A stretch of DNA of 5,263 nt from JBBKWX01 sp037969175 (GCA_037969175.1 JBBKWX010000249.1:1-5263); one strand, 5' to 3'; positions 1-5,263 are shown, counted from the first letter of the stretch. A program made the numbers and translations. Notes: a model not told the origin generated them from the letters alone.

Positions 1-55
1 AGCAGGTGATCCTTTGCTGTCTTATGTGCATCTAGCTAAGAGTGAAAAATGTTTC

Positions 56-109
56 CCGCAGATCTCGCAGATTTTCGCAGAATATTGTTTTTTTCTGTGA
101 GATCTGTGG
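56..109. repeat. Imperfect inverted repeat of GCAGA/TCTGTG units
   Basis: The left arm CCGCAGATCTCGCAGA (56-71) pairs with the right arm TCTGTGAGATCTGTGG (94-109). Fourteen of 16 positions are Watson-Crick pairs, and the other two are G opposite T, which would be G-U wobbles in RNA. The loop is 22 nt and T-rich. A third GCAGA unit follows the left arm at 77-81, so GCAGA recurs at 58, 67 and 77 with 9-10 bp spacing. From memory, similar GCAGATTTCGCAGATTT-type strings are scattered between genes in many Bacteroidota genomes, often giving spurious short ORFs. Its function is unknown. It could be a decayed mobile palindromic repeat or a transcript-end hairpin. Confidence 0.6.
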
Positions 110-188
110 ATATGAAAAGGGAATTTATCTGATGCAGATAGAGCAGAATGGAGAGACAATCAGCAGGAGGGTGGAGATCGCCCGGCAA

Positions 189-208
189 CCCCCAGCTGAA
201 GCTGGGGG
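189..208. repeat. REP-like hairpin, copy 1 (TGAA loop)
   Basis: A perfect 8-bp stem, CCCCCAGC (189-196) with GCTGGGGG (201-208), closes a TGAA tetraloop. Read on the opposite strand the loop is TTCA, one base from the TTTA loop of copies 2 and 3, so this copy may be inverted relative to them. It is the first of three hairpins spaced 54 and 50 bp apart, upstream of a Y1 transposase. That setting suggests a REP-type extragenic palindrome. Confidence 0.75.
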
Positions 209-242
209 AATGACTGTTATAGCCGGCGAAAAGACACAAATA

Positions 243-261
243 CCCCCAGCTTTAGCTGGGG
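243..261. repeat. REP-like hairpin, copy 2 (TTTA loop)
   Basis: The left arm CCCCCAGC (243-250) and right arm GCTGGGG (255-261) form a 7-bp stem around a TTTA loop. The outermost C at 243 has no partner because the right arm has one G fewer than copies 1 and 3. Unrelated-looking sequence of 34 bp separates it from copy 1, and 31 bp separates it from copy 3. Confidence 0.75.
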
Positions 262-292
262 AAAAGCTAGCCTTAGCAGAAAGAGAAAAATT

Positions 293-312
293 CCCCCAGC
301 TTTAGCTGGGGG
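293..312. repeat. REP-like hairpin, copy 3 (TTTA loop)
   Basis: A perfect 8-bp stem, CCCCCAGC (293-300) with GCTGGGGG (305-312), closes a TTTA loop. It matches copy 2 apart from one extra G on the right arm and has the same orientation. GTGAG follows directly on its 3' side. RAYT systems usually recognise a short guide beside the hairpin, but the other two copies do not share this flank, so it cannot be called one here. Confidence 0.75.
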
Positions 313-503
313 TGAGCTGTGGGTTTGCATCCCTCCTTTTTGCTGGTTTCTTTTTGCAGCAAACTCTCAGTTTTTGAGCCATGATTTTGCTTCTTGCACA
401 GACCTTCTTTTTTGCTGTTTACTTATACTGTTTGTGTAGTTTGAATATGCGAAATATATTGCCCGCTAAATAACCCAACTCAATAAAGGTTGTTGCTTAA
501 TAG

Positions 504-932
504 ATGGCATGTGAACAAGTATATATTCATTTGGTATTTACAACCAAAAACAGAAAGCCGGTATTGATAAATGGGGTGAGGCAAAAAATATTTAAGCATA
601 TTTATGACAATGCCAAATCAAAAGGAATCCGGCTACTCTGTGTTAATGGATATACCAATCATGTACATTGCCTAATTGCACTGGATGGAAAAAGCGGCTA
701 TTCAGAAATCGTAATGCTAATAAAAGGGGAATCTTCCTTTTGGATCAATAAGAATCAGTTATTAGCATCCCATTTTAAATGGCAAAGAAAATATTGGGTA
801 GCAAGTGTCAACTATAATGGTGTAGACGGAGTTTGGCGATATATCAAAAACCAAGAAGCTCATCACAAAAAACAAAATGAAGCAGATGAATTATCTCAGT
901 TCCTTAGAGAAAATGGATTAGATGATGACTGA
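504..932 (+). CDS. IS200-like / REP-associated Y1 (HUH) transposase
   Basis: A 142-aa single-domain Y1 transposase of the IS200/IS605 and REP-associated type. Members nick and rejoin single-stranded DNA at hairpins using one tyrosine, with a metal held by the HUH pair. Visible landmarks are the N-terminal strand YIHLVFTTKNRKPVL (7-21), the HUH motif His53-Val54-His55 in NHVHCLIAL, the IKGESSFWIN helix (73-82), the FKWQ strand (91-94), and Tyr113 in RYIKNQEAHHKK, the expected nucleophile, with Gln117 one turn on. Length is normal for the family and no frameshift is seen, so it is probably intact. The start fits the family's usual N-terminus, but only a weak AAAGG (485-489) lies upstream, 14 nt away. 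The segment WQRKYWVASV differs from the WQ-x-GYG-x-F form I recall for common Bacteroidota members. Nearby palindromes favour a RAYT-like role; a solitary IS200-type element cannot be excluded. Confidence 0.9.
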   Translation: MACEQVYIHLVFTTKNRKPVLINGVRQKIFKHIYDNAKSKGIRLLCVNGYTNHVHCLIALDGKSGYSEIVMLIKGESSFWINKNQLLASHFKWQRKYWVASVNYNGVDGVWRYIKNQEAHHKKQNEADELSQFLRENGLDDD

Positions 933-955
933 TCTTTTCATCCAGCCCGTAGGCC

Positions 956-970
956 CAAGCTCTTTGCTTG
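956..970 (+). repeat. Small hairpin after the transposase gene
   Basis: CAAGC (956-960) and GCTTG (966-970) form a 5-bp stem with a TCTTT loop. An outer 6-bp pairing, TGATCT (930-935, overlapping the transposase stop codon) with AGATCA (977-982), could enclose it. This may be part of an IS200-type right-end structure or the 3' end of the transposase mRNA. The stems are short enough that chance is possible. Confidence 0.35.
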
Positions 971-985
971 CTCTTCAGATCAATG

Positions 986-1005
986 CTTTGTGCTTTTGCA
1001 CCAAG
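986..1005 (+). repeat. Hairpin downstream of the transposase, possible element end or weak terminator
   Basis: Bases 986-993 pair with 998-1005 around a TTTT loop. Seven of eight pairs are Watson-Crick; the one mismatch is T989 opposite C1002, and the inner stem is GTGC/GCAC. The following 20 nt are T-rich and end in a run of T near 1019-1024, but the run is not directly against the stem, so a terminator is only weakly supported. It could instead be a right-end hairpin for the Y1 transposase. Confidence 0.35.
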
Positions 1006-1188
1006 TTATCTTATTCGCTTTTTTCAAACTGAATGGAAAAAGGAGTGCTTACACAATTATGTAATATAAAGGTGCCTTTTAGCAACGACATTGTTAGGCT
1101 CACAAGACAATATATAGTAAAAAAAATGCTTGCCTTAAAAACCTAATACCTATTCAAATATCAAGATTACATTATTAAATAACATTAA

Positions 1189-1587
1189 TTATCGCATCAG
1201 AATCTGAAGGATAATGCTCGACGGAAGCATCACTATTGAAATAATAATAAATAAACGCACACAACTTCTTTTTATATGTGCTACAGCAATTTTACAATCT
1301 CTGATTGTTTTAATTCTGGCAGCATTATATTCTTTGTTGAAAAGCATTGAACAAATTGTAAAGAAAATAAATGCAAATACCATAGCAATTGGAGCTAATG
1401 GGATTCCTGTTCCAAAAAATTGCCGTATCAAATAATAATCCCCAAGGTATTCCAATAAGGACAAAATAAATAATAGAATTGAAAAAATACAGAATACGGC
1501 TAATGCAAATGAACTCGAATTTTGCCCATTCCAGTTTCTTGAATAGAATTTTCTTATTAGAAACAAATATGATATCCAAAACCTCAT
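1189..1587 (-). CDS. Small hypothetical membrane protein
   Basis: A 132-aa protein that I do not recognise. It has three strongly hydrophobic segments, about residues 26-45, 62-83 and 110-130, each long enough to cross the membrane. A basic segment with several Lys/Arg residues (about 85-111) lies between the second and third, and a short basic N-terminus (Arg12-Arg17) precedes the first. By the positive-inside rule these basic parts would be cytoplasmic, which suits three helices with N-in and C-out, but this is inference. The gene is markedly more AT-rich than the operon beside it. The start at 1587 gives the longest frame, with no clear ribosome binding site. It runs in the same direction as the operon but 89 bp beyond its end, and a 17-bp dyad lies in that gap. 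A frame on the opposite strand (1214-1435) is probably a shadow. Whether the gene is expressed is uncertain. Confidence 0.55.
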   Translation of the reverse strand: MRFWISYLFLIRKFYSRNWNGQNSSSFALAVFCIFSILLFILSLLEYLGDYYLIRQFFGTGIPLAPIAMVFAFIFFTICSMLFNKEYNAARIKTIRDCKIAVAHIKRSCVRLFIIISIVMLPSSIILQILMR

Positions 1588-1624
1588 TGTGCCACTTTAT
1601 TTTTATTCAAATAATGCACCAACA

Positions 1625-1641
1625 ACATCTATTATAGATGT
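1625..1641. repeat. Perfect 17-bp dyad between the operon end and the membrane-protein gene
   Basis: ACATCTA (1625-1631) and TAGATGT (1635-1641) are perfect reverse complements around a 3-nt centre. The dyad lies 35 bp after the stop codon of the exported-protein gene and 37 bp before the start of the membrane-protein gene, both on the minus strand. It lacks the T-run of an intrinsic terminator and is AT-rich. It could be a repressor operator for the membrane-protein gene or a weak transcript-end hairpin. Confidence 0.45.
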
Positions 1642-1676
1642 CACTAAGATAATTATATAGCCTCTTTAGCTGCAGC

Positions 1677-2507
1677 CTACCGCAAAGTATCCGCCAGCTG
1701 CCTCGAGATCTGCGGAAAATTCTTGCGGATGATCTCGTTTACATCATACTCATTGCTGGGGAAACGCGCGATGATCTTGTCGCCTTTGATCTGTTTTCCT
1801 TCTGCATTAAAAACGGAGTAATGTACTTTTATCTCACGATTATAGATCTTATTTGCAAGATCGATACAATCATTATGATTGATATGCAACTCAAACTGAT
1901 TGATGAATAAAAAATAATCCGCATTAAATTTCTGAGCAAGAAACGGTAATAAGCTTGTGTCTTTTATACTCACATTCATATACCCCAATTTTTCCTTATC
2001 CTGAGAAAAAGTAAGCACATCTTCATTATCAATATCTTTTGAAACACTTCCGTAATCAGGACCGCCTATCTCTCCGGGACCCGGTCCTGAAACGGCAACC
2101 GACTTACTCTTCTTTGGCTTTTTTACTTTCTCCTTGTCTGTATCAGACATAGGTTGAGCATATTTATAATCCAGATTCGCATAAATATTCGGAAGCTCTT
2201 TTGCGATCAATGCACCTGAACTTCTCAGCAAACTTTTAGCATCATGTTCCTCGGCTTTTAAGGTCAGATACAAGCTAGCATCCAGCCCCTGTCTGAAATC
2301 CTGACGAATTGTAGCCACATCTTTTTTATTCGCTTCTGCCAGATCGCGATCTACATCACTCAAATAAAATAATGGATTGTAAGGAATAATGATCACTCTC
2401 GACTTTACAGAATCATCCTCAGTACTTGCCGGAGAAAGTACACTATCCTGAGCAAAAACATGCAGCCCTGTCAGAATTAAAAGCAAAGTTAAAAGTGAAT
2501 TTCTCAT
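1677..2507 (-). CDS. Exported protein of unknown function in the rseP operon
   Basis: With the start at 2507 this is a 276-aa protein beginning with a classic signal peptide: Met-Arg-Asn, a Leu-rich core (5-15), and a likely cleavage after Phe-Ala-Gln (18-20). No lipobox Cys is present, so a periplasmic or secreted soluble protein is likely. A frame open to 2528 would add seven residues (METHYQL) ahead of the signal peptide. I prefer 2507 because its ATG overlaps the rseP stop as TAATG and puts the charged n-region at the terminus. The mature protein has an N-terminal domain (about 36-118, with IIIPYNPLFYLSDVDRDLAE at 39-58), a Lys-rich then Gly/Pro-rich linker (about 124-152, with GPGPGEIGGP at 141-150), and a C-terminal alpha/beta-looking domain (about 172-272, with DYFLFINQFEL at 197-207 and a lone Cys214). 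I recall similar uncharacterised Bacteroidota proteins but no function. Coupling to rseP hints at an envelope role. Confidence 0.8.
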   Translation of the reverse strand: MRNSLLTLLLILTGLHVFAQDSVLSPASTEDDSVKSRVIIIPYNPLFYLSDVDRDLAEANKKDVATIRQDFRQGLDASLYLTLKAEEHDAKSLLRSSGALIAKELPNIYANLDYKYAQPMSDTDKEKVKKPKKSKSVAVSGPGPGEIGGPDYGSVSKDIDNEDVLTFSQDKEKLGYMNVSIKDTSLLPFLAQKFNADYFLFINQFELHINHNDCIDLANKIYNREIKVHYSVFNAEGKQIKGDKIIARFPSNEYDVNEIIRKNFPQISRQLADTLR

Positions 2508-3820
2508 TAATTGATAATGTGTTTCCAAACATCGTTACCAATCGCAAAAGCCATGATGCCCAGCAAAATTACCATGCCCACAACTTGTGCTCTTTCCATG
2601 AACTTATCCGAAAATTTCTTGCGTGAAATGGTCTCTATCGTTAAGAAAATAACATGACCACCATCCAATGCAGGAATAGGAAGTATATTCATAAATGCCA
2701 ATATCATACTCAGCAATCCGGTGATCACCCAGAAACGCTGCCAGTCCCAAACACCGCCATAAATGCGGGCAATACCAATAGGTCCCTGAACCGAATCACT
2801 TGCTTTTTCTTCTCCGCTGAAGATCTTGCCCAAACCTTTTGCATTTGCGATCAAGGCTTCAAATGCATCCGAAGTTCCGTGGCTCAATGCCTTACCAAAA
2901 GTGTAAGGTTTCAGATCATACTTCTTTGCTGTATAGATCCCGATGGTTCCTTGTTCAGTCACATCGATCTTCGTAGCAACCGTATCAGATCCGCGAAGCA
3001 CTGCGATATCAATATTTTTTCCTGCATGCAAAGCAAGACGTTCTCTCAATTCTCCCAATGCGGTAACCTGTGTATCTGCTACTGAATAAACCACATCGCC
3101 AGCCATCAAACCGGCTTTTTCTGCAGCATCATCCGGATTCAAGCTGTCAACTTTTACAGCCATATTATCCGGACCGATAAACCTGCCACGACCGGCACGC
3201 ATAACTGTGCGATACAGATCTTCAGGGATCTTAACTTCGATGTTCTGACCATCTCTCTCAACAGAAAGATTGGCTCCAAACAAAACGCGTGTGCTCAACA
3301 GATCCTCGAAACGCTCGAAACTATTTCCATCAATAGCGGTAATCTTATCACCTGTCTTTAATCCTGCCTCACGACCCAGATCATAGGCATAAATGCCATC
3401 CGTTACTTCAGCTACCGGCAAGTATTGACCGGTATAATGTGAAAGTGTATAGGTATAAATAGCGATACCCAGAAGTACATTCATGGTAACACCGGCCAGC
3501 ATCACGATCAATCGCTGCCATGCCGGCTTAGATCTGAATTCCCAGGGCTCAGCAGGTTTTGCCATCGCATCTTTGTCCATGCTCTCATCTATCATCCCTG
3601 CGATCTTCACATAGCCTCCCAAGGGAAGCCAACCGATACCGTATTCTGTATCTCCCTTTTTGAATTTAAAAAGCTTTACGCCCCATGCATCAAAGAAGAG
3701 ATAAAATTTCTCTACACGTATACCAAAAGCCCTTGCAGCCAGGAAATGTCCCAGTTCATGCAAAGTCACTAAAATTGCTAAACCCAATATTAACTGGGCA
3801 GCCATGATCAATCCTGTCAT
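2507..3820 (-). CDS. rseP: RseP-like site-2 intramembrane zinc metalloprotease
   Basis: A 437-aa M50B site-2 protease that cleaves transmembrane segments of its substrates within the inner membrane. The zinc site HELGH (21-25) lies in the first membrane helix, and the third zinc ligand is expected from Asp386 in NILPIPALDGG (378-388). PLGGYVKIAG (66-75) is the family's membrane-associated loop. Membrane helices are predicted at about 4-30, 101-125, 363-382 and 411-430. Two PDZ domains lie between the second and third (about 133-200 and 219-290). Length and order match the family, and all catalytic residues are present. In E. coli the homologue cleaves RseA to release sigma-E and clears signal-peptide remnants; the Bacteroidota substrate cannot be read from this sequence. 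The gene starts one base after the dxr stop, and its stop overlaps the next start as TAATG. An in-frame ATG at 3805 would shorten it by five residues without affecting the active site. Confidence 0.97.
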   Translation of the reverse strand: MTGLIMAAQLILGLAILVTLHELGHFLAARAFGIRVEKFYLFFDAWGVKLFKFKKGDTEYGIGWLPLGGYVKIAGMIDESMDKDAMAKPAEPWEFRSKPAWQRLIVMLAGVTMNVLLGIAIYTYTLSHYTGQYLPVAEVTDGIYAYDLGREAGLKTGDKITAIDGNSFERFEDLLSTRVLFGANLSVERDGQNIEVKIPEDLYRTVMRAGRGRFIGPDNMAVKVDSLNPDDAAEKAGLMAGDVVYSVADTQVTALGELRERLALHAGKNIDIAVLRGSDTVATKIDVTEQGTIGIYTAKKYDLKPYTFGKALSHGTSDAFEALIANAKGLGKIFSGEEKASDSVQGPIGIARIYGGVWDWQRFWVITGLLSMILAFMNILPIPALDGGHVIFLTIETISRKKFSDKFMERAQVVGMVILLGIMAFAIGNDVWKHIIN

Positions 3821-3821
3821 C

Positions 3822-4988
3822 TTATCTCTTTATAAATTCAGTAGCCATCGCTCGTGTTTCACGGTCGCTGGTAATATAATCTTCTATTACGGGAACTTCG
3901 ACAAAAGTAGCGTTTTGCATACACTTGTCTATTATATCCGGCATCTGTAAGAACCCGATTCTGTCTTCCAGAAATGCTTGTACTACAACTTCATTAGCCG
4001 CATTCAGTACACATGGCATATTGCCTCCTTTTTCAAGGGCCGAAATAGCAAGTGCAAGATTACGAAAAGTTTTGGTATCCGGGACTTCAAAACTGAGATT
4101 TGGATAGGCTGCAAAATCAAAACGAGGCCATTGCGTTGCCAGCCTGTCGGGATAAGCTAATGCATACTGGATAGGCAACTTCATATCCGGCAAGCCCAGC
4201 TGGGCTTTCACAGAGCCGTCGGTAAACTGAACCAGGCTGTGTATGATGCTTTGTGGATGCACCACCACTTCGATCTGCTCCGGCTTTAGATTGAAAAGCC
4301 ATTTGGCCTCTATCACTTCCAGTCCTTTGTTCATCAGGCTGGCTGAGTCGATGGTGATCTTGGCGCCCATATCCCAGTTGGGGTGTTTCAAGGCCTGAGC
4401 ACGGGTGACTGTTGCCAGCTCCTCCAGGCTCTTTCCGCGAAAAGGTCCGCCTGAGGCAGTAAGTATGATCTTCTCAATCGGATTGTGAAACTCGCCGGCC
4501 AGACATTGAAAGATGGCGCTGTGCTCCGAATCAACAGGGTAGATATTCACACCCTTTTCCATCGCCAGCTTAGTCACCAATTCTCCTGCAACCACCAGCG
4601 TTTCCTTATTGGCTAAAGCAATGGTCTTTCCATGACGGATGGCATTGAGTGTGGGCAGTAATCCTGCATAGCCTACCAGAGCTGTCAGCACCATATCGAT
4701 GTCTTCCATCTCCACCACCTGCTCTATGGCTTTTACTCCGGCATATACTTTTATGAAATGAGGATCCAAAGCGGTCCTCACTTTTTCATAATGTATTTCA
4801 TCACCAATTACAACCGCATTGGGTTTGAATTCTATCGCTTGCTGAACAAGCAATTCCCAATTGTTACCCGCCGTCAATACCTCCACAGAAAATCGTTCTG
4901 CATTGCTTCGAATCACATCCAGAGCTTGTGTACCGATGGATCCGGTAGAACCGAGTATAGCTATCTTTCTTATTTTCTGATCTTTCAT
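3822..4988 (-). CDS. dxr: 1-deoxy-D-xylulose 5-phosphate reductoisomerase
   Basis: A 388-aa cytosolic enzyme of the MEP isoprenoid pathway (EC 1.1.1.267). It rearranges and reduces 1-deoxy-D-xylulose 5-phosphate to 2-C-methyl-D-erythritol 4-phosphate using NADPH and a divalent metal, and it is the fosmidomycin target. The N-terminal Rossmann motif GSTGSIGTQALDVI (13-26) binds NADPH, and ALANKETLVVAG (124-135) is the next family signature. The metal ligands are Asp153 and Glu155 in PVDSEHSAIFQ and Glu224 in NKGLEVIEA. Substrate phosphate and backbone contacts are expected from Ser215, Asn220, Lys221 and His202 (KHPNW). ASGGPFRG (178-185) and VVHPQSIIHSLVQF (242-255) are also intact. The length is typical. 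Its ATG overlaps the upstream GH3-family stop by four bases (ATGA), and rseP begins one base after its stop, so translation is probably coupled. No Shine-Dalgarno sequence is visible, as is usual for Bacteroidota. Confidence 0.98.
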   Translation of the reverse strand: MKDQKIRKIAILGSTGSIGTQALDVIRSNAERFSVEVLTAGNNWELLVQQAIEFKPNAVVIGDEIHYEKVRTALDPHFIKVYAGVKAIEQVVEMEDIDMVLTALVGYAGLLPTLNAIRHGKTIALANKETLVVAGELVTKLAMEKGVNIYPVDSEHSAIFQCLAGEFHNPIEKIILTASGGPFRGKSLEELATVTRAQALKHPNWDMGAKITIDSASLMNKGLEVIEAKWLFNLKPEQIEVVVHPQSIIHSLVQFTDGSVKAQLGLPDMKLPIQYALAYPDRLATQWPRFDFAAYPNLSFEVPDTKTFRNLALAISALEKGGNMPCVLNAANEVVVQAFLEDRIGFLQMPDIIDKCMQNATFVEVPVIEDYITSDRETRAMATEFIKR

Positions 4989-5263
4989 TCTGCAATATAT
5001 TGTTGAAGCTGATCAGCAAGTTTCCGATCATTACTCAAACGGGGAACTTTATTCTGCCCACCCAGTTTTCCCATGCTCCTCATCAAGCTTATGAATGCAT
5101 CTGCTTTCATATATCGGATCTGCAAAGTTTGTAAAATACCTCCGCTGATCAGATCTTTATAATAGATATTCAGCTCCTGCAAATTGCTATCAACAGCAAG
5201 TCTGAATGCTTCTTTATCCTTAGGCTCTTTTGCAAATTCAACAAACCATTCGTGATAGGGCAA
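4985..5263 (-). CDS. GH3 auxin-responsive-promoter family protein, C-terminal part
   Basis: Only the last 92 residues are inside the window; the rest lies beyond the right edge. The frame is open to the edge, and the first visible codon is TTG, which is an internal Leu rather than a start. The segment begins with YHEWFVEFAKEP (3-14), the start of the C-terminal lobe in GH3-type acyl-adenylating enzymes. It carries the family's hallmark GKLGGQNKVPRLSND (65-79), in a region that in adenylating enzymes commonly supplies a Lys to the active site. Plant GH3 proteins join amino acids to acyl hormones through an adenylate. The substrate of the bacterial members is not established, and their full length is usually near 500 aa. 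The stop overlaps the dxr start (ATGA). Identification rests on motif recall over a short fragment. Confidence 0.85.
   Translation of the reverse strand: MPYHEWFVEFAKEPKDKEAFRLAVDSNLQELNIYYKDLISGGILQTLQIRYMKADAFISLMRSMGKLGGQNKVPRLSNDRKLADQLQQYIAE

Larger units (their letters stand above)
1..503. other. Repeat-rich intergenic region without a convincing gene
   Basis: This stretch precedes the transposase gene. It holds an inverted repeat of GCAGA-type units (56-109), a purine-rich segment (about 129-180) and three GC-rich hairpins (189-312). From 313 to 503 it is T-rich and AT-rich. That last part has a 7-bp inverted repeat TTTGCTG/CAGCAAA (339-345 with 357-363) and a loose direct repeat of a CTTTTTGCTG-like string near 336-345 and 406-416. 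Open frames across 36-305 exist on both strands, but they consist mostly of translated repeat units, so I do not call them genes. I found no clear Bacteroidota promoter (TTG, about 19 nt, TAnnTTTG) ahead of the transposase; near matches around 424-444 do not fit the spacing. Confidence 0.6.

Noticed and set aside
36..305. Overlapping open frames on both strands (36-239 minus, 42-305 plus)
   Set aside because: Their translations are mostly read-through of the GCAGA repeat and the GC-rich hairpins, and both strands are open across the same repeats. They look like repeat artefacts, not proteins.
189..312. A short CRISPR array (three repeats with 34- and 31-bp spacers)
   Set aside because: Repeats are only 19-20 bp and almost wholly palindromic, copy 1 differs in its loop, the flanks are not repeat-like, and no cas gene is present. 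REP-type palindromes explain it better.
339..363. Hairpin TTTGCTG/CAGCAAA as a left-end structure or terminator
   Set aside because: The 7-bp stem with an 11-nt loop sits in low-complexity T-rich DNA and has no T-run after it on either strand. It is noted only in the intergenic entry.
1214..1435. Plus-strand frame of 73 codons
   Set aside because: It lies opposite the membrane-protein frame in AT-rich DNA, is shorter, and shows no recognisable features. It is most likely a shadow.
1325..1579. Alternative minus-strand frame of 84 codons overlapping the membrane-protein gene
   Set aside because: It is an out-of-phase frame within 1189-1587. It is shorter and has less regular membrane segments, so the longer frame was preferred.
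2654..3085. Plus-strand frame of 143 codons antisense to rseP
   Set aside because: rseP is unmistakable on the other strand. The antisense product is Cys- and Ser-rich with no family resemblance.
4117..4302. Minus-strand frame of 61 codons inside dxr
   Set aside because: It is out of phase with dxr across a conserved catalytic region, so it is a shadow.
5261..5263. TTG as a start codon for a 92-residue protein
   Set aside because: The segment is clearly the C-terminal part of a GH3-family protein and the frame stays open to the edge, so this is an internal Leu codon in a truncated gene.

Overview
The window most likely comes from a Bacteroidota chromosome, probably near Chitinophagaceae. 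This is inferred from the gene order (GH3-family protein, dxr, rseP), the Bacteroidota type of IS200-like transposase, and the lack of clear Shine-Dalgarno sequences before the starts. No rRNA, tRNA, riboswitch or CRISPR array was found.

Right part (about 1677-5263, minus strand): a tightly packed four-gene block. In transcription order it holds the C-terminal end of a GH3 auxin-responsive-promoter family protein (cut by the window edge), dxr (DXP reductoisomerase, MEP isoprenoid pathway), rseP (site-2 intramembrane zinc metalloprotease with two PDZ domains), and an exported protein of unknown function. The junctions are a 4-nt ATGA overlap, a 1-nt gap and a TAATG overlap, so the block looks like one translationally coupled operon. 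dxr and rseP keep all the catalytic motifs that can be checked by eye.

Middle part (about 933-1676): a visibly AT-rich stretch with one small predicted three-helix membrane protein on the minus strand (1189-1587). A perfect 17-bp dyad (1625-1641) lies between it and the operon. Two small hairpins follow the transposase gene.

Left part (1-932): about 500 bp of repeat-rich DNA with no convincing gene, followed by an intact IS200-like / REP-associated (Y1, HUH) transposase at 504-932 on the plus strand. The repeat-rich DNA holds an imperfect inverted repeat built from GCAGA-type units (56-109) and three near-identical hairpins of the form CCCCCAGC-NNNN-GCTGGGG(G) at 189-208, 243-261 and 293-312. 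Small GC-rich palindromes beside a Y1 transposase are the arrangement expected of a REP/RAYT system. That pairing is the most interesting feature here, though the link between this transposase and these hairpins is inferred.
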